A stretch of DNA of 64,000 nt, from positions 807,413-871,412 of the forward strand of contig NZ_JOKH01000003.1 in assembly GCF_000722635.1 (NCBI RefSeq), written 5' to 3'. The notes below the pieces were generated by a model. The model saw nothing but the letters and a program-made list of their open reading frames with translations. It did not search any database and had not been told where the DNA came from. This DNA is from Endozoicomonas numazuensis (GTDB lineage: Bacteria > Pseudomonadota > Gammaproteobacteria > Pseudomonadales > Endozoicomonadaceae). Below, one piece after another: positions 15,580-24,608 of the stretch. Position 1 is the first letter of the stretch, and each line of letters begins with the position of its first letter. The position numbers and the translations under genes are program-made.

Positions 15580-16956
15580 ATGCCTGCCAACCAGTTTTTA
15601 AGAGCCTGTTCAAGGCTATTTGACAGACATCAACGTTCGTCCAGCCAACCATTCAACTTTAAGATCAGAGGCATTCTGCCTTTAGTGCTCATAGCCTCGG
15701 TGCCTTTCTCAGGACTGTCTGTTGCTAATACCAGTGAACAGAATGAGCCCGGTGCTTTTGAGTTTCATGCACCACTCTTTGAATCCGATCTTGAAGCGCC
15801 TGAACAGGACCCTTTACAAAGTTTTATCGAACAAAAAGCAGGCCAGGAAATTTGGAGGGAATATACGCCTTCCGGTAACGATAATATCTGGACCTTCTTT
15901 CAGAACCAGTCTCTGTCTGAGTTGGATCTGATTGAACTGTTAAAAGTGGATAAGGCCGAAGCTTACCTGGCAAGCCTCGAATCGGTCGTCAACATTCGAT
16001 ACCAGCTTTACAGAAATAATCGACTGGCAAGACTCAGCCTAACCATGAAGTCAGGCGAGATAGTTCTGCTCCAAAAAAATGAAGACAGTCTTTTTAACTT
16101 GAGCATCAATTCAGGCGATCATCTGCCCGAGTTCAAAACGTTTACCGGAGAGATACAGGGAAGTCTTTATCAAAGCGCAAGAAAAGCAGGTGTTTCAGTT
16201 TCTGCCATCCTGCAATTTGCGACCATTTTCCAGTGGCAAATTGATTTCAATAAAGATCTGCGTGCGGGCGACCGCTTTGAACTGCTGATCGATGACTCTC
16301 TGAAAAACAGTCAGGGCTTTGACGGTAATATTCTGGCAGCACGCCTCTACCAGAAAGATGAAGTTCATACTGCAGTTCGATACAGCGACAGCCAGTATTA
16401 CACCCCACAAGGGAAAATGCTGAGCAGTTCTTTCTCCCGATACCCCCTGGGTAAAGAGAGCCGGGTCAGTTCAGGGTTTAATCCGGCCAGAAAGCACCCC
16501 ATTACAGGTCAGGTTCGTCCCCATCGGGGAACCGACTGGGCAGTCCCCGTAGGAACAGCGGTTTATGCTCCCGCTGACGGAGTTATTGTAAAAGCTCAGA
16601 AAAACCATCCGGCTGCAGGTACCTTTATCGAAATGCGAAACGGCAGACGCTTTGTCACTCGATACCTGCACCTGAGCCAACTGGATGTGAAAGAAGGGCA
16701 ACAGGTTCGTAAAGGCGACACGATTGGCAGAACCGGTAACACCGGCTTATCCACCGGCCCCCATCTGCATTTTGAATTATTTGTCGATGGAAAGGCCGTC
16801 GATGTCATGACAGCCAGACTGCCCACCGGTGAAAGTTTGCAGGGTGATGCACTCAAGCGATTTAAAATAGCAACACAGCCTCTCATCTCGGCTATGAACA
16901 GAGATCAGCAGGAGACTCTGCTTGCCAGCAAGGAAACCGGCACTCTGAAGAACTGA
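15580..16956 (+). CDS. M23 metallopeptidase, MepM-like DD-endopeptidase
   Basis: A 458-residue cell-envelope hydrolase. A cytoplasmic basic stretch (1-30) is followed by a hydrophobic signal anchor (about 31-50). The middle region (about 85-290) corresponds to the OapA/LysM-like and regulatory portion of MepM/YebA. The LytM domain has its zinc residues in HRGTD (His315, Asp319) and HLHFEL (His395, His397). These enzymes cut peptidoglycan cross-links and open the wall for growth. Length and order match MepM (about 440 residues). All zinc ligands are present, so it should be catalytic, unlike EnvC/NlpD activators. Confidence 0.88.
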   Translation: MPANQFLRACSRLFDRHQRSSSQPFNFKIRGILPLVLIASVPFSGLSVANTSEQNEPGAFEFHAPLFESDLEAPEQDPLQSFIEQKAGQEIWREYTPSGNDNIWTFFQNQSLSELDLIELLKVDKAEAYLASLESVVNIRYQLYRNNRLARLSLTMKSGEIVLLQKNEDSLFNLSINSGDHLPEFKTFTGEIQGSLYQSARKAGVSVSAILQFATIFQWQIDFNKDLRAGDRFELLIDDSLKNSQGFDGNILAARLYQKDEVHTAVRYSDSQYYTPQGKMLSSSFSRYPLGKESRVSSGFNPARKHPITGQVRPHRGTDWAVPVGTAVYAPADGVIVKAQKNHPAAGTFIEMRNGRRFVTRYLHLSQLDVKEGQQVRKGDTIGRTGNTGLSTGPHLHFELFVDGKAVDVMTARLPTGESLQGDALKRFKIATQPLISAMNRDQQETLLASKETGTLKN

Positions 16957-17211
16957 CTAATTCTGAAAAACCGTGACTCATTTCCCGCTCATGGCTGTTT
17001 AAAATCAGTAAGAACCACTCAATGAGTCAGGGTATCAATGAAAAAGGTTGAGAATGGCACCTGATACTTGCTATACCCTCTGAAAATCTGAAGATGTATC
17101 TCAACCTGAATGCAACATTGTTATGCGGTCAGGCGATGGAAAATAGCATTCACTCATGACAATAATAATAAAAATGCTGCTTCAGCATGTTTCGGGAGAA
17201 TGAGGCACCTT

Positions 17212-17643
17212 ATGAGAATGCGATCCTTAAATGAATGGCTGGAAGCTTATGCCGAAAGCCATCAGAACCCTACCAACAAAATGATTCACTGGGTCTGTGT
17301 CCCGGCCATCATGTTCAGCATCATTGGTATCATCTGGTCGTTCAGTACAACCGCTGTTTTTGTCATCATGGCTATTACCATGATCTTCTACCTTATGCTT
17401 TCGCTGCCGCTTTCCCTGGCTATTATCGGGGTATATGCAGCTATGGCTTTCGTTGCCGACGCTATGGGCGAGTCATTATTGATGGTCAGTATTGCTATTT
17501 TTGTGGTGTCCTGGATACTGCAGTTTGTAGGACATAAGGTGGAAGGCAAAAAGCCTTCCTTTTTTGAAGATATCCAGTTTTTGCTGGTAGGCCCTCTCTG
17601 GTGCCTGAGCTTTCTCTTTGGCAAATGGAACCTGCGATTCTAA
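17212..17643 (+). CDS. DUF962/Mpo1-like membrane protein
   Basis: About 143 residues from the ATG at 17212, which has GAGG at the right distance; the longer frame from 17110 has no ribosome-binding site. SLNEWLEAYAESHQNPTNKM and IHWVCVP match the Mpo1/DUF962 (YGL010w) family, in which conserved histidines bind Fe(II). In yeast Mpo1 is a dioxygenase acting on 2-hydroxy fatty acids. Four membrane helices follow (about 25-45, 50-70, 72-92, 95-115), and the C-terminal FEDIQFLLVGPLWCLSFLF is also family-typical. Substrate in bacteria is not known. Confidence 0.82.
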   Translation: MRMRSLNEWLEAYAESHQNPTNKMIHWVCVPAIMFSIIGIIWSFSTTAVFVIMAITMIFYLMLSLPLSLAIIGVYAAMAFVADAMGESLLMVSIAIFVVSWILQFVGHKVEGKKPSFFEDIQFLLVGPLWCLSFLFGKWNLRF

Positions 17644-17644
17644 T

Positions 17645-18289
17645 CTACCAAGCCTGAGAGTAATCCGGCGTATCAATGTCTGCCGATGTATTGTCATCAG
17701 CGACCATACCCGTTATGACCTGTTTCAGCTGCAGCTGACCGGTCCAAACCGGAAGATCCAGATCTTCAGGATCTTCATTGGCAGGACCGGTTCGCACTTT
17801 AACCGAAGCCTCTTCCAGCTTAATGGCCAGGATTGAAGTTGCCTTCAACTCTTTTTCTGAAGGTGGACGTACTTCCTGCCAGCGCCCCGGTGCTATGCCC
17901 TCTAGAAACAGTTGTAGCGATTCATTGATTTCAGCAGGATCTTCGACAGCTCTGAACGGCCCAAATACGACAGCAGATCGATAGTTTGTACTGTGATGAA
18001 AGGCAGACTTGGACAATACCATGCCATCAATAAGGGTGGCTGTTACACAGCTCTGCGCACCTTCAGTCAACGCCTTTATCATTCGACTGCCACGACTGCC
18101 ATGAATATAAAGCTGATCACCCACTCTCCAGGCCAGCATGGGAATAACGTATGACTGCTCATCCACAGAGAACCCTACATGAGCCATGCGGGCCTCATCA
18201 AAAATCTGATACAGCATCTCCCGGTCGAAGACGGCCTTGGCTGGCCCTCTCCTGACTCGGGTTTTCTGGGTGGGTACGAGCTTTTCCAT
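17645..18289 (-). CDS. PNPOx-like FMN-binding flavoprotein
   Basis: About 214 residues from the ATG at 18289, preceded by GGAGG seven bases upstream; the longer frame from 18322 lacks one. It has the split-barrel fold of pyridoxamine-5'-phosphate-oxidase-like proteins (PNPOx_2 type): RMAHVGFSVDEQSYVIPM, LYIHGSRGSRMIKAL and NYRSAVVFGPFRAV. Such proteins bind FMN, F420 or heme; the true PNPOx active site is not evident. It is divergent from a MocR regulator 94 bases away, a common pairing in which the MocR protein controls the flavoprotein gene. Confidence 0.85.
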   Translation of the reverse strand: MEKLVPTQKTRVRRGPAKAVFDREMLYQIFDEARMAHVGFSVDEQSYVIPMLAWRVGDQLYIHGSRGSRMIKALTEGAQSCVTATLIDGMVLSKSAFHHSTNYRSAVVFGPFRAVEDPAEINESLQLFLEGIAPGRWQEVRPPSEKELKATSILAIKLEEASVKVRTGPANEDPEDLDLPVWTGQLQLKQVITGMVADDNTSADIDTPDYSQAW

Positions 18290-18382
18290 CACAACCTCCT
18301 GTTCGATGAGTTGAGTTTTCATGCTATAAGAGGAGTGGCTTAATCAGCAGAGCCAATTTCTAAAAATAAGAGGTACCAATTT

Positions 18383-19861
18383 TTGGCAAAAGCGCTTCCG
18401 GTCACAGAATTTCAGGATCTAAAGCTCAGTAACAACCCCAAACAAGCTTTGTTCAAACAGATCTACGAAGCTCTTCGGAACAAGGTTCTTAATGGCTATC
18501 TGAAACCCGGTACAAAACTGCCTTCCAGCAGAGCACTGGCTATCCAGCTGAAAGTCAGTCGAAATACCGTTATTGCAGCTTTTGACCAACTGCTGGCAGA
18601 AGGTTATCTGGAGTCCAGAACCGGCTCAGGAACTTTTGTGGCTGTTGAACTGCCCGAGAACTGGCTGCCTTCTCCCACTGCTCACTTTTCAAATACTTCA
18701 GCTGCCAGTGTCCAGCTTTCTGACTACGCAACGCACCTTGACCGGATGGAGATGAGAAATGAAGAAGGTAATCAGACATTTTGTGTCGGCGTACCCGACC
18801 TCAAAGCTTTTCCACACAAAATCTGGAACCGTCTTTCTCAACAATTGCCTGCCAGCGGTCTAACGTCGTTGATGGGCAATGGTCCTGCCGAAGGCTATCA
18901 ACCTCTTCGGGAAGCCATTTCTGACTATGTCAGCGCCTCAAGGTCAGTACAATGCGACGCCCAGCAGATTATTATTACGTCTGGCGCCCAACAAGCTTTG
19001 GATCTCTGTGCTCGTATTCTGATGAACCCGGGGCAAACAGCCGCTATAGAAGAACCTGGGTATAAAGGCGCCAGAAGAGCATTGAGTTCTGCCGGTGCAA
19101 ATATCATGACCTGCCCTGTGGATAACCAAGGTCTGATTCTCGAGACACTGAAGAAAAGTCAGCACCCACCAAAGCTGATCTATGTGACTCCGGCACACCA
19201 ATACCCACTGGGAGCAATGATGCCTCTGGACAGAAGAATGGAACTACTGGACTGGGCTTTTGAGCAGCAATGCTGGATTATCGAAGACGATTATGACAGC
19301 GAGTACCACTATCAGAGTCGCCCGGTTGCATCTTTACAGGGTCTTGCACGACAACAGCAAGTTATCTATATGGGATCATTTAGTAAAGTACTATTCCCGT
19401 CCCTGCGTCTGGGTTATCTGGTTTTACCCCCGACTCTGGTGGAGATTTTCACCAAAGCCAAACAGGAACAGACGGGGGTTACACCTTTGCATACTCAAGC
19501 GGTAACCGCTGCTTTTATGCAGGAAGGGCATTTCAATCGACATCTCAGACGCATGCGTCTCAACTACGAAGAAAAACTCAAAACGCTACTGGAAGCCTGC
19601 GAGAAACTCAGCCCATGGTGCACGGTCCACGCCCAGGGAGCTGGAATGCATCTGGCTCTGGAGTTCAAACCAGGCATTTGTGAAGGCACAGTGGTTCGCA
19701 ACCTGAAAACCAAAAACATTCTCTGCAGCCCATTGAGCAGTTACTTCTACGGTAAGGAAAAACTGCAGGGCCTGGTACTGGGTTTTGCCAACAGTACTTT
19801 AAAAGAAATAGCCAGTGGCGTTGCTATAATACACAACGTTTTGAAGTTTCCAGACGGTTGA
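18383..19861 (+). CDS. MocR-family (GntR/aminotransferase) regulator
   Basis: A 492-residue fusion: an N-terminal GntR winged helix (about 20-90; LPSSRALAIQLKVSRNTVIAA, minus its first residue is the recognition part) and a fold-type I aminotransferase domain (about 125-490). The PLP signatures are present: DDYDSEYHY and the Schiff-base lysine in GSFSKVLFP. MocR proteins sense PLP or amines; PdxR is the best-known member. The start is TTG at 18383 with AAGAGGT upstream; no in-frame ATG fits. Divergent from the PNPOx-like gene, its probable target; the 93-base gap should contain the operator. Confidence 0.9.
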   Translation: MAKALPVTEFQDLKLSNNPKQALFKQIYEALRNKVLNGYLKPGTKLPSSRALAIQLKVSRNTVIAAFDQLLAEGYLESRTGSGTFVAVELPENWLPSPTAHFSNTSAASVQLSDYATHLDRMEMRNEEGNQTFCVGVPDLKAFPHKIWNRLSQQLPASGLTSLMGNGPAEGYQPLREAISDYVSASRSVQCDAQQIIITSGAQQALDLCARILMNPGQTAAIEEPGYKGARRALSSAGANIMTCPVDNQGLILETLKKSQHPPKLIYVTPAHQYPLGAMMPLDRRMELLDWAFEQQCWIIEDDYDSEYHYQSRPVASLQGLARQQQVIYMGSFSKVLFPSLRLGYLVLPPTLVEIFTKAKQEQTGVTPLHTQAVTAAFMQEGHFNRHLRRMRLNYEEKLKTLLEACEKLSPWCTVHAQGAGMHLALEFKPGICEGTVVRNLKTKNILCSPLSSYFYGKEKLQGLVLGFANSTLKEIASGVAIIHNVLKFPDG

Positions 19862-19865
19862 TATA

Positions 19866-20747
19866 GTGAATAGAAAATGGATCCGTTACTATTATTTTTC
19901 CTGTTTCGCGACCATCATTGCCTCTGCAAACCTTTTGGCATCAGGCCAGAAGGTGACTTTCCAATTCAGATTAAACAACGACCCTCCCGTTGAACTGATC
20001 GTTACCAATGAACCAGAATATTCGGACCAAGACCTTTCTACCCCTCTTCAAGAGCAATGTTCCAGCAGCACAAGTTCACTGACTGAAAGAGTCATTACCT
20101 ACCAAGATGGAAACGTCACCAGCTTTTTTCAAATGGTTTTTGATACACGACGGGTCTGTACTCATGATTCCAACTCCTTACATCATCAAATCATCAGAGA
20201 CACTCCGATTCTTCTGAACACCTTTATATTTGAGGGTCACGCAATCAGGCTCCATAACCTGATGGATTATTTGGGATTTCTCGAACAAAATGAAACTCAC
20301 ACAGAAGAGGGACTGGCTCAATTTCTTGGACAGATTATTTTTCTTGAGCTGACACCCATCATTTCCATCCCTGGCGGCCATCTTGTGCCATTATTGTTTC
20401 GAATCAACGGCCTTCAAACTAATGACAACAGTACAGTGACTCTGCAGGCAAGTTTCCACCCTCTACTGCCTTCTCATCAGACCTTCCATGGTCTGTTTAC
20501 CATCGTAGCGACACTGGACGGCGACCTACTTTCCATCGCTGGCACTCTTAATACCCCCACCCCTTACCAGATGGAGCTTGTTCAAACCAAACAATGGAAT
20601 GACATACCATGGCAGGGTGGACATTCAAATAGTAATAGCTCCATAGACTCCAACCCTCCACCTTTTCCTGATGACCGCAACCACACAGACGTCCAGAAAA
20701 CGCTCATTAATCTCTATATAACAATGAAAAATATCCCTTTTTCATAG
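19866..20747 (+). CDS. secreted protein of unknown function
   Basis: A 293-residue frame beginning at GTG four bases after the MocR stop, so probably translated from the same message. Residues 1-26 look like a signal peptide (…IIASANLLASG). The rest is beta-strand-rich with no recognised domain; two cysteines (CSSSTSS region and RRVCTHDS) might pair. The C-terminal 60 residues are rich in Asn, Ser, Pro and Asp. No known MocR-linked function fits an exported protein, so the coupling may be accidental. Confidence 0.6.
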   Translation: MNRKWIRYYYFSCFATIIASANLLASGQKVTFQFRLNNDPPVELIVTNEPEYSDQDLSTPLQEQCSSSTSSLTERVITYQDGNVTSFFQMVFDTRRVCTHDSNSLHHQIIRDTPILLNTFIFEGHAIRLHNLMDYLGFLEQNETHTEEGLAQFLGQIIFLELTPIISIPGGHLVPLLFRINGLQTNDNSTVTLQASFHPLLPSHQTFHGLFTIVATLDGDLLSIAGTLNTPTPYQMELVQTKQWNDIPWQGGHSNSNSSIDSNPPPFPDDRNHTDVQKTLINLYITMKNIPFS

Positions 20748-20796
20748 ACTATGATTTACTGTTCTAATAAAACTGGAGAAGACTGTCGGGTAGCCA

Positions 20797-21057
20797 ATGA
20801 AAAAACTGAAAAATGAAAGCGAACTGCTCAAAGAAGCACTGAGAGTCGGGGCTATTTATGCTCAAAAACGCAAAGTGGGTCAATTTGAACCGACCGATTC
20901 TTCCAAACAAAAAATTGAATATCTATACAAACTGCTGGTTCATGACAAGCTGATCCAACCTCTGGTCAAAGGCGATGAGACCGAGCCCAATATGAAGCGT
21001 AAACTGGCACTCTGGATTTCCCGACAACTGCCTGAAAGCCACCCACTGCTAAAATAG
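20797..21057 (+). CDS. DUF5062 family protein
   Basis: An 86-residue basic helical protein, KNESELLKEALRVGAIYAQK at the N-terminus and LALWISRQLPESHPLLK at the C-terminus, matching the DUF5062 family of small gammaproteobacterial proteins by appearance. A GGAG-like site precedes the ATG. No membrane segment or signal. Function unknown. It lies between the secreted protein and rlmA, with separate promoters likely on both sides. Confidence 0.75.
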   Translation: MKKLKNESELLKEALRVGAIYAQKRKVGQFEPTDSSKQKIEYLYKLLVHDKLIQPLVKGDETEPNMKRKLALWISRQLPESHPLLK

Positions 21058-21182
21058 CGACCCTCTCAAAGTCTTAAACGCTGGCAACTTTTTTTGTAGT
21101 TTTCCAAAGGGTAAATTTTTCGTGGTAAAACGGGGCGATTGCAGTAAACTTCCCGGCTCGATTCAAACCCGCACCGGAAACC

Positions 21183-22025
21183 ATGAGCATTACTCTTCGC
21201 TGCCCTGTCTGCCATGAGCCTCTGCCACAGTCACTACACGCTTCTGGTAGTGGACTGAGCTGCAGCCAGAACCATCAGTTTGACCGGGCCAAACAGGGGT
21301 ACTTTAACCTGTTGCCTGGGCATAAGAAGCGCAGCAAAAACCCCGGTGATGATAAAACGATGGTTCAAGCCAGAACCCGATTTCTGGACAAAGCCTACTA
21401 CCAGCCAGTGGCTGATTCTCTGGCCGATACCCTGAACAAACTCTCAGAATCTTTAAAACATCCATTATCTATTCTGGATGCCGGATGTGGAGAGGGGTAC
21501 TACACAGAAAGGTTGCAACAGGCTTTTCCTGAAGCGGCAGTGGCCGGCATGGATATCTCCAAACCTGCAATCCTGGCCTGCTGTAAGAGAAGTAAAACTA
21601 TCCAGTGGTTGGTCGCCAGTGTTAATGATGTGCCCGTAAAGGATCAGGAGCTGGATGTCATCATCAGTGTATTTTCACGCTGCGACTGGCCTGAATTTAA
21701 CCGGCTGTTAAAGCCAAGCGGTCACGTGTTGGTTCTGGCTCCCGGAGAACAGCATTTATTGGGACTTCGCCAGGTCATCTACGAAACAGTCAGACCTTAT
21801 CCTGTTGATAAACTGCTGGAGCAGCTCCCTGAAAACTTTTCACTGAATGAAACCCGGTCTGTTCAGGGTGAGATGCAACTCAAATCCAACGAAGATATTA
21901 TGGACCTGCTGGCAATGACACCTCATTACTGGCATGTTAAACCTTCCCAAAAAGAAAAGCTGGCCAGTCTGAACACCCTCAAATGCAGCTTTGATATGAA
22001 ACTCTACGTGATCCGACGAGCATGA
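21183..22025 (+). CDS. rlmA: 23S rRNA (guanine-745-N1)-methyltransferase RlmA
   Basis: A 280-residue enzyme. The N-terminal zinc ribbon has CPVC (8-11) and C..NHQFD (27-34), with the RlmA motif FDRAKQGYFNLLP. A class I SAM fold follows, with motif I DAGCGEGYYTERL (about 100-112) and GMDISKPAI. This matches E. coli RlmA(I), which methylates N1 of G745 in helix 35 of 23S rRNA. Stop and the next start overlap (ATGA at 22022), so the cupin gene is translationally coupled. The absence of an Arg-rich tail is usual. Confidence 0.92.
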   Translation: MSITLRCPVCHEPLPQSLHASGSGLSCSQNHQFDRAKQGYFNLLPGHKKRSKNPGDDKTMVQARTRFLDKAYYQPVADSLADTLNKLSESLKHPLSILDAGCGEGYYTERLQQAFPEAAVAGMDISKPAILACCKRSKTIQWLVASVNDVPVKDQELDVIISVFSRCDWPEFNRLLKPSGHVLVLAPGEQHLLGLRQVIYETVRPYPVDKLLEQLPENFSLNETRSVQGEMQLKSNEDIMDLLAMTPHYWHVKPSQKEKLASLNTLKCSFDMKLYVIRRA

Positions 22026-22459
22026 TAGCCAATATAGAAGAAATAGAATGGGATGAGTGGCAGCACGGTGAGCAGTACGGCAATCGTTCAAAAAATCTTG
22101 GCAAAGCAGCAGGCTCAAGAAGTCTGGGTATGCGCATGATTGAACTTTCGCCCGGAAAGCAGTCCTCACCCCTGTTGTTTCATACAGAAGACGAAGAGCA
22201 TATATTTCTGGTCGAAGGTGAAGTTACGTTGCTGGAAGGCGATGAGCAATCGCATTTGATCGCAGGAGACTATGTCTGTTTTCTGCCTGGTGAAGGCATA
22301 GGTCACGCCTTGCTTAACCACAGTGAAACTGTATGTCGCTTTCTGGTTATGAGTCAGAACAGCCAAAGTGACATTGTTGTCTATCCAGAACATAACCGTA
22401 TGCTGGTAAAAGCCCTCGGACAGGTTTTCAGTAACCAGCCCGAGGAGGGGTTCAATTGA
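22022..22459 (+). CDS. cupin-domain protein
   Basis: A 145-residue single-cupin protein. The barrel motifs are FHTEDEEHIFLVEGEVTLL (motif 1) and GDYVCFLPGEGIGHALLN (motif 2), giving metal-ligand candidates His, Glu and His. The N-terminal stretch EEIEWDEWQHGEQYGNRSK is typical of a group of cupins annotated as anti-sigma or sugar-isomerase-like without known substrates. It overlaps rlmA by four bases and is therefore cotranscribed; a link to rRNA methylation is not obvious. Confidence 0.88.
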   Translation: MIANIEEIEWDEWQHGEQYGNRSKNLGKAAGSRSLGMRMIELSPGKQSSPLLFHTEDEEHIFLVEGEVTLLEGDEQSHLIAGDYVCFLPGEGIGHALLNHSETVCRFLVMSQNSQSDIVVYPEHNRMLVKALGQVFSNQPEEGFN

Positions 22460-22514
22460 GTAAATCTGGAAATTTCAGACAGTATCGAGCTTCTCGCCCT
22501 GCTGTTTTTTCGCG

Positions 22515-23618
22515 TTAAAAGTAGTAATTAAATCGTGTACGGAAGGCAACGGTTTCTTCGTCGTTACCTTTCATACCAAAAGCATTTTTGGTTTCAGAGT
22601 AGGAAAGAGCAAAAGAAACTTCTGCGTTGTCGAAACCAAGCACCGGCATAGTGTAAGTGGTATAAACAATATAAGACCGGGCATCATGCGCTTTGGCCTT
22701 AAAATCATTTCTGGCAAAAGACGTGCCCAGACCAAAAGCATTCAGATACTCAAAATTGGTGTTAAAGGTTTGGGCCTTCCAGGCTTCTTTAGCATCCTGA
22801 TAAGCAGCACTGGTATGCCATTGCAGATCGCCGAAATTCAGAGTGGTCGTTGCTGATAAACCGTAACGATGAGAAAGATCATACACCTCACCTGTTGTCT
22901 TATTAGTAACACTGACAGAATCTTTATTCGCTTCGTACTCACCACCAAAACTGATGCTGACAAAACCATCATCACTCAGGTAATTAACAGCGGGTCGAAC
23001 CATAAAGCTGTTATTATCCGACTCAATGATTTTGTTACCATTATCCAGGTAATCGATTGACCCGCTCAGAATGCCGCTGGTATCACCATAGACAGTAGAG
23101 ACCTCTGCCGTCCAGTTACCAAACTCACCCACCCATCGAACCTGACCTGCATCATCACTGCGACCACGGCCTTCTTTTGCCATGTAATAGTAAATGCCGT
23201 CACCAATACCATCAGAACCTGCAGCATAAAATACGGCTACATCCTTACCTAACGGGAACAGATCCATTGCTTCATAGCGACCAATCTGGAACATCCAGGC
23301 ATCTTTCATACCAAAGCCAAAGTAAACATCGTCCACTTCCACTTTACCATCAGTACGAATTAAAGGCTGGGCTCTGCCCGTAACAAAAGCACCATTATCT
23401 TTGGTATTCATCCAGGCGACATCCAATAAGAAACGAGAATCGTCACCTAATTGAGTGTTGGTTTTATCGTCTCTGCCAATACCTTCATCGTTATTGATAA
23501 CATCAAAGTTAATTTCAGCATCACCACCAATGGTCAAATTACCATCGGAAGAAGTCCAGGCTGCCATAGCAGACGTAGAAGCCATTAATACTGCAGTGGC
23601 CAGAAGCGTCTTTTTCAT
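22515..23618 (-). CDS. outer-membrane carbohydrate porin
   Basis: A 367-residue protein with a signal peptide (1-19, SAMA cut) and a C-terminal aromatic (…NYYF) recognised by the BAM complex. The mature part is a succession of amphipathic strands, as in 16-strand porins. FQIGRYEAMDLFPLGKDVA and DGIYYYMAKEGRGRS resemble the RafY-type carbohydrate porins rather than OmpC/OmpF. It is monocistronic with a long upstream region. Substrate not determined. One likely highly expressed gene, judging from the clean signal peptide and codon usage. Confidence 0.82.
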   Translation of the reverse strand: MKKTLLATAVLMASTSAMAAWTSSDGNLTIGGDAEINFDVINNDEGIGRDDKTNTQLGDDSRFLLDVAWMNTKDNGAFVTGRAQPLIRTDGKVEVDDVYFGFGMKDAWMFQIGRYEAMDLFPLGKDVAVFYAAGSDGIGDGIYYYMAKEGRGRSDDAGQVRWVGEFGNWTAEVSTVYGDTSGILSGSIDYLDNGNKIIESDNNSFMVRPAVNYLSDDGFVSISFGGEYEANKDSVSVTNKTTGEVYDLSHRYGLSATTTLNFGDLQWHTSAAYQDAKEAWKAQTFNTNFEYLNAFGLGTSFARNDFKAKAHDARSYIVYTTYTMPVLGFDNAEVSFALSYSETKNAFGMKGNDEETVAFRTRFNYYF

Positions 23619-24016
23619 TAGAAATCTCTTTTAAGGCGTTAACAACTACAAACTAATGTGTGCTCTGATTGCATATTTCAATTTAAGGACAGGCGAATTA
23701 AATCCCCGAAACCTGTCGGTCATTATTGAATCATCAACCCATTTTTCTTGAATATTATGATTAAGGTAGGGAATAGCCAATATCGAAAAAAAACATCTAT
23801 TGATTCAAATCATGTTTTTCCTATCGACTTTTTCCATGCCTTTATTGAAAACTCCAATCAACCTTCTGTTTAATTAATATTCATAAACACATCAGGACTG
23901 ATTCACACTACCTTCATAAATCATCCCGAAAAAATAGGGTTGTTTTCCTGATAAAGAGCTTTACCATCAATCTGCAATTACCCATTGCCTGCTGAGCAGT
24001 AGAAGTTAGTGTTCCA
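23619..24016. other. 398-base AT-rich intergenic region
   Basis: Separates the divergent porin and acetyltransferase genes. It is distinctly AT-rich near the porin start, as expected for a regulated porin promoter. I see no confident CRP, OmpR or other operator, no hairpin with T-run and no repeat shared with the rest of the window. Confidence 0.35.
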
Positions 24017-24526
24017 ATGACTGAGAAGAAAACACAAATAACCACCATCTGGTACCTGGTGATGACATCACCTTCTGAGCTGATCAAAAAGCCATTACCT
24101 GACAAGGGATTTGAAGTTCGTGAGTGCTCTGAGAAGTTATTCGAGTACAACCGCTTTCTTTACGAGTTTGTAGGCCGTCACTGGGAATGGACCGATAAGC
24201 TGAGCTGGTCAGAACAACAATGGCAAGATTATTCTGAATCAGAAAATCTGAGAACCTGGGTACTGTATAAATCAGGAAGTCCTGCAGGATATTTTGAACT
24301 ACAGAAAAAATCAGACGGTGTCATTGAACTGGCCTACTTTGGCCTGGCCAAACCGTTTATTGGTCAGGGGCTAGGAGGTGGATTTTTGAGCAATGCTATA
24401 GAAGAAGCCTGGAGCTGGGGCGCGTCAAAAGTTCAGGTCAATACCTGTTCACTGGACCACCCCGGTGCTCTGGCGAACTATCAGGCCAGGGGCTTTCAAA
24501 TTGAGCGAACTGAAGAATGCGCCTAA
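24017..24526 (+). CDS. GNAT-family N-acetyltransferase
   Basis: A 169-residue acetyl-CoA-dependent transferase. The core GNAT motif A is FGLAKPFIGQGLGGGFLSNAI (Q/RxxGxG loop, about 117-137, minus one residue for brevity), and the C-terminal half has the ALANYQARGF strand-turn typical of the fold. W..W.EW..L aromatic-rich N-terminal region defines the acceptor pocket, but the substrate is unknown. The family is broad: amines, protein termini, antibiotics. The start is the ATG at 24017; an internal Met16 is a possible alternative. Stands alone. Confidence 0.85.
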   Translation: MTEKKTQITTIWYLVMTSPSELIKKPLPDKGFEVRECSEKLFEYNRFLYEFVGRHWEWTDKLSWSEQQWQDYSESENLRTWVLYKSGSPAGYFELQKKSDGVIELAYFGLAKPFIGQGLGGGFLSNAIEEAWSWGASKVQVNTCSLDHPGALANYQARGFQIERTEECA

Positions 24527-24608
24527 AACAAGACACCTGTCATCCATTTAAAAAGTTGGATACTGCTTAACTGAAACAGCTCAACAATGTGTACTTTTCG
24601 AGCCTTCC

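Noticed and set aside
21120-21182. tRNA-like TTCGATTCAAACCC segment
   Set aside because: Only a T-arm-like string; no acceptor, D or anticodon arm can be formed around it.
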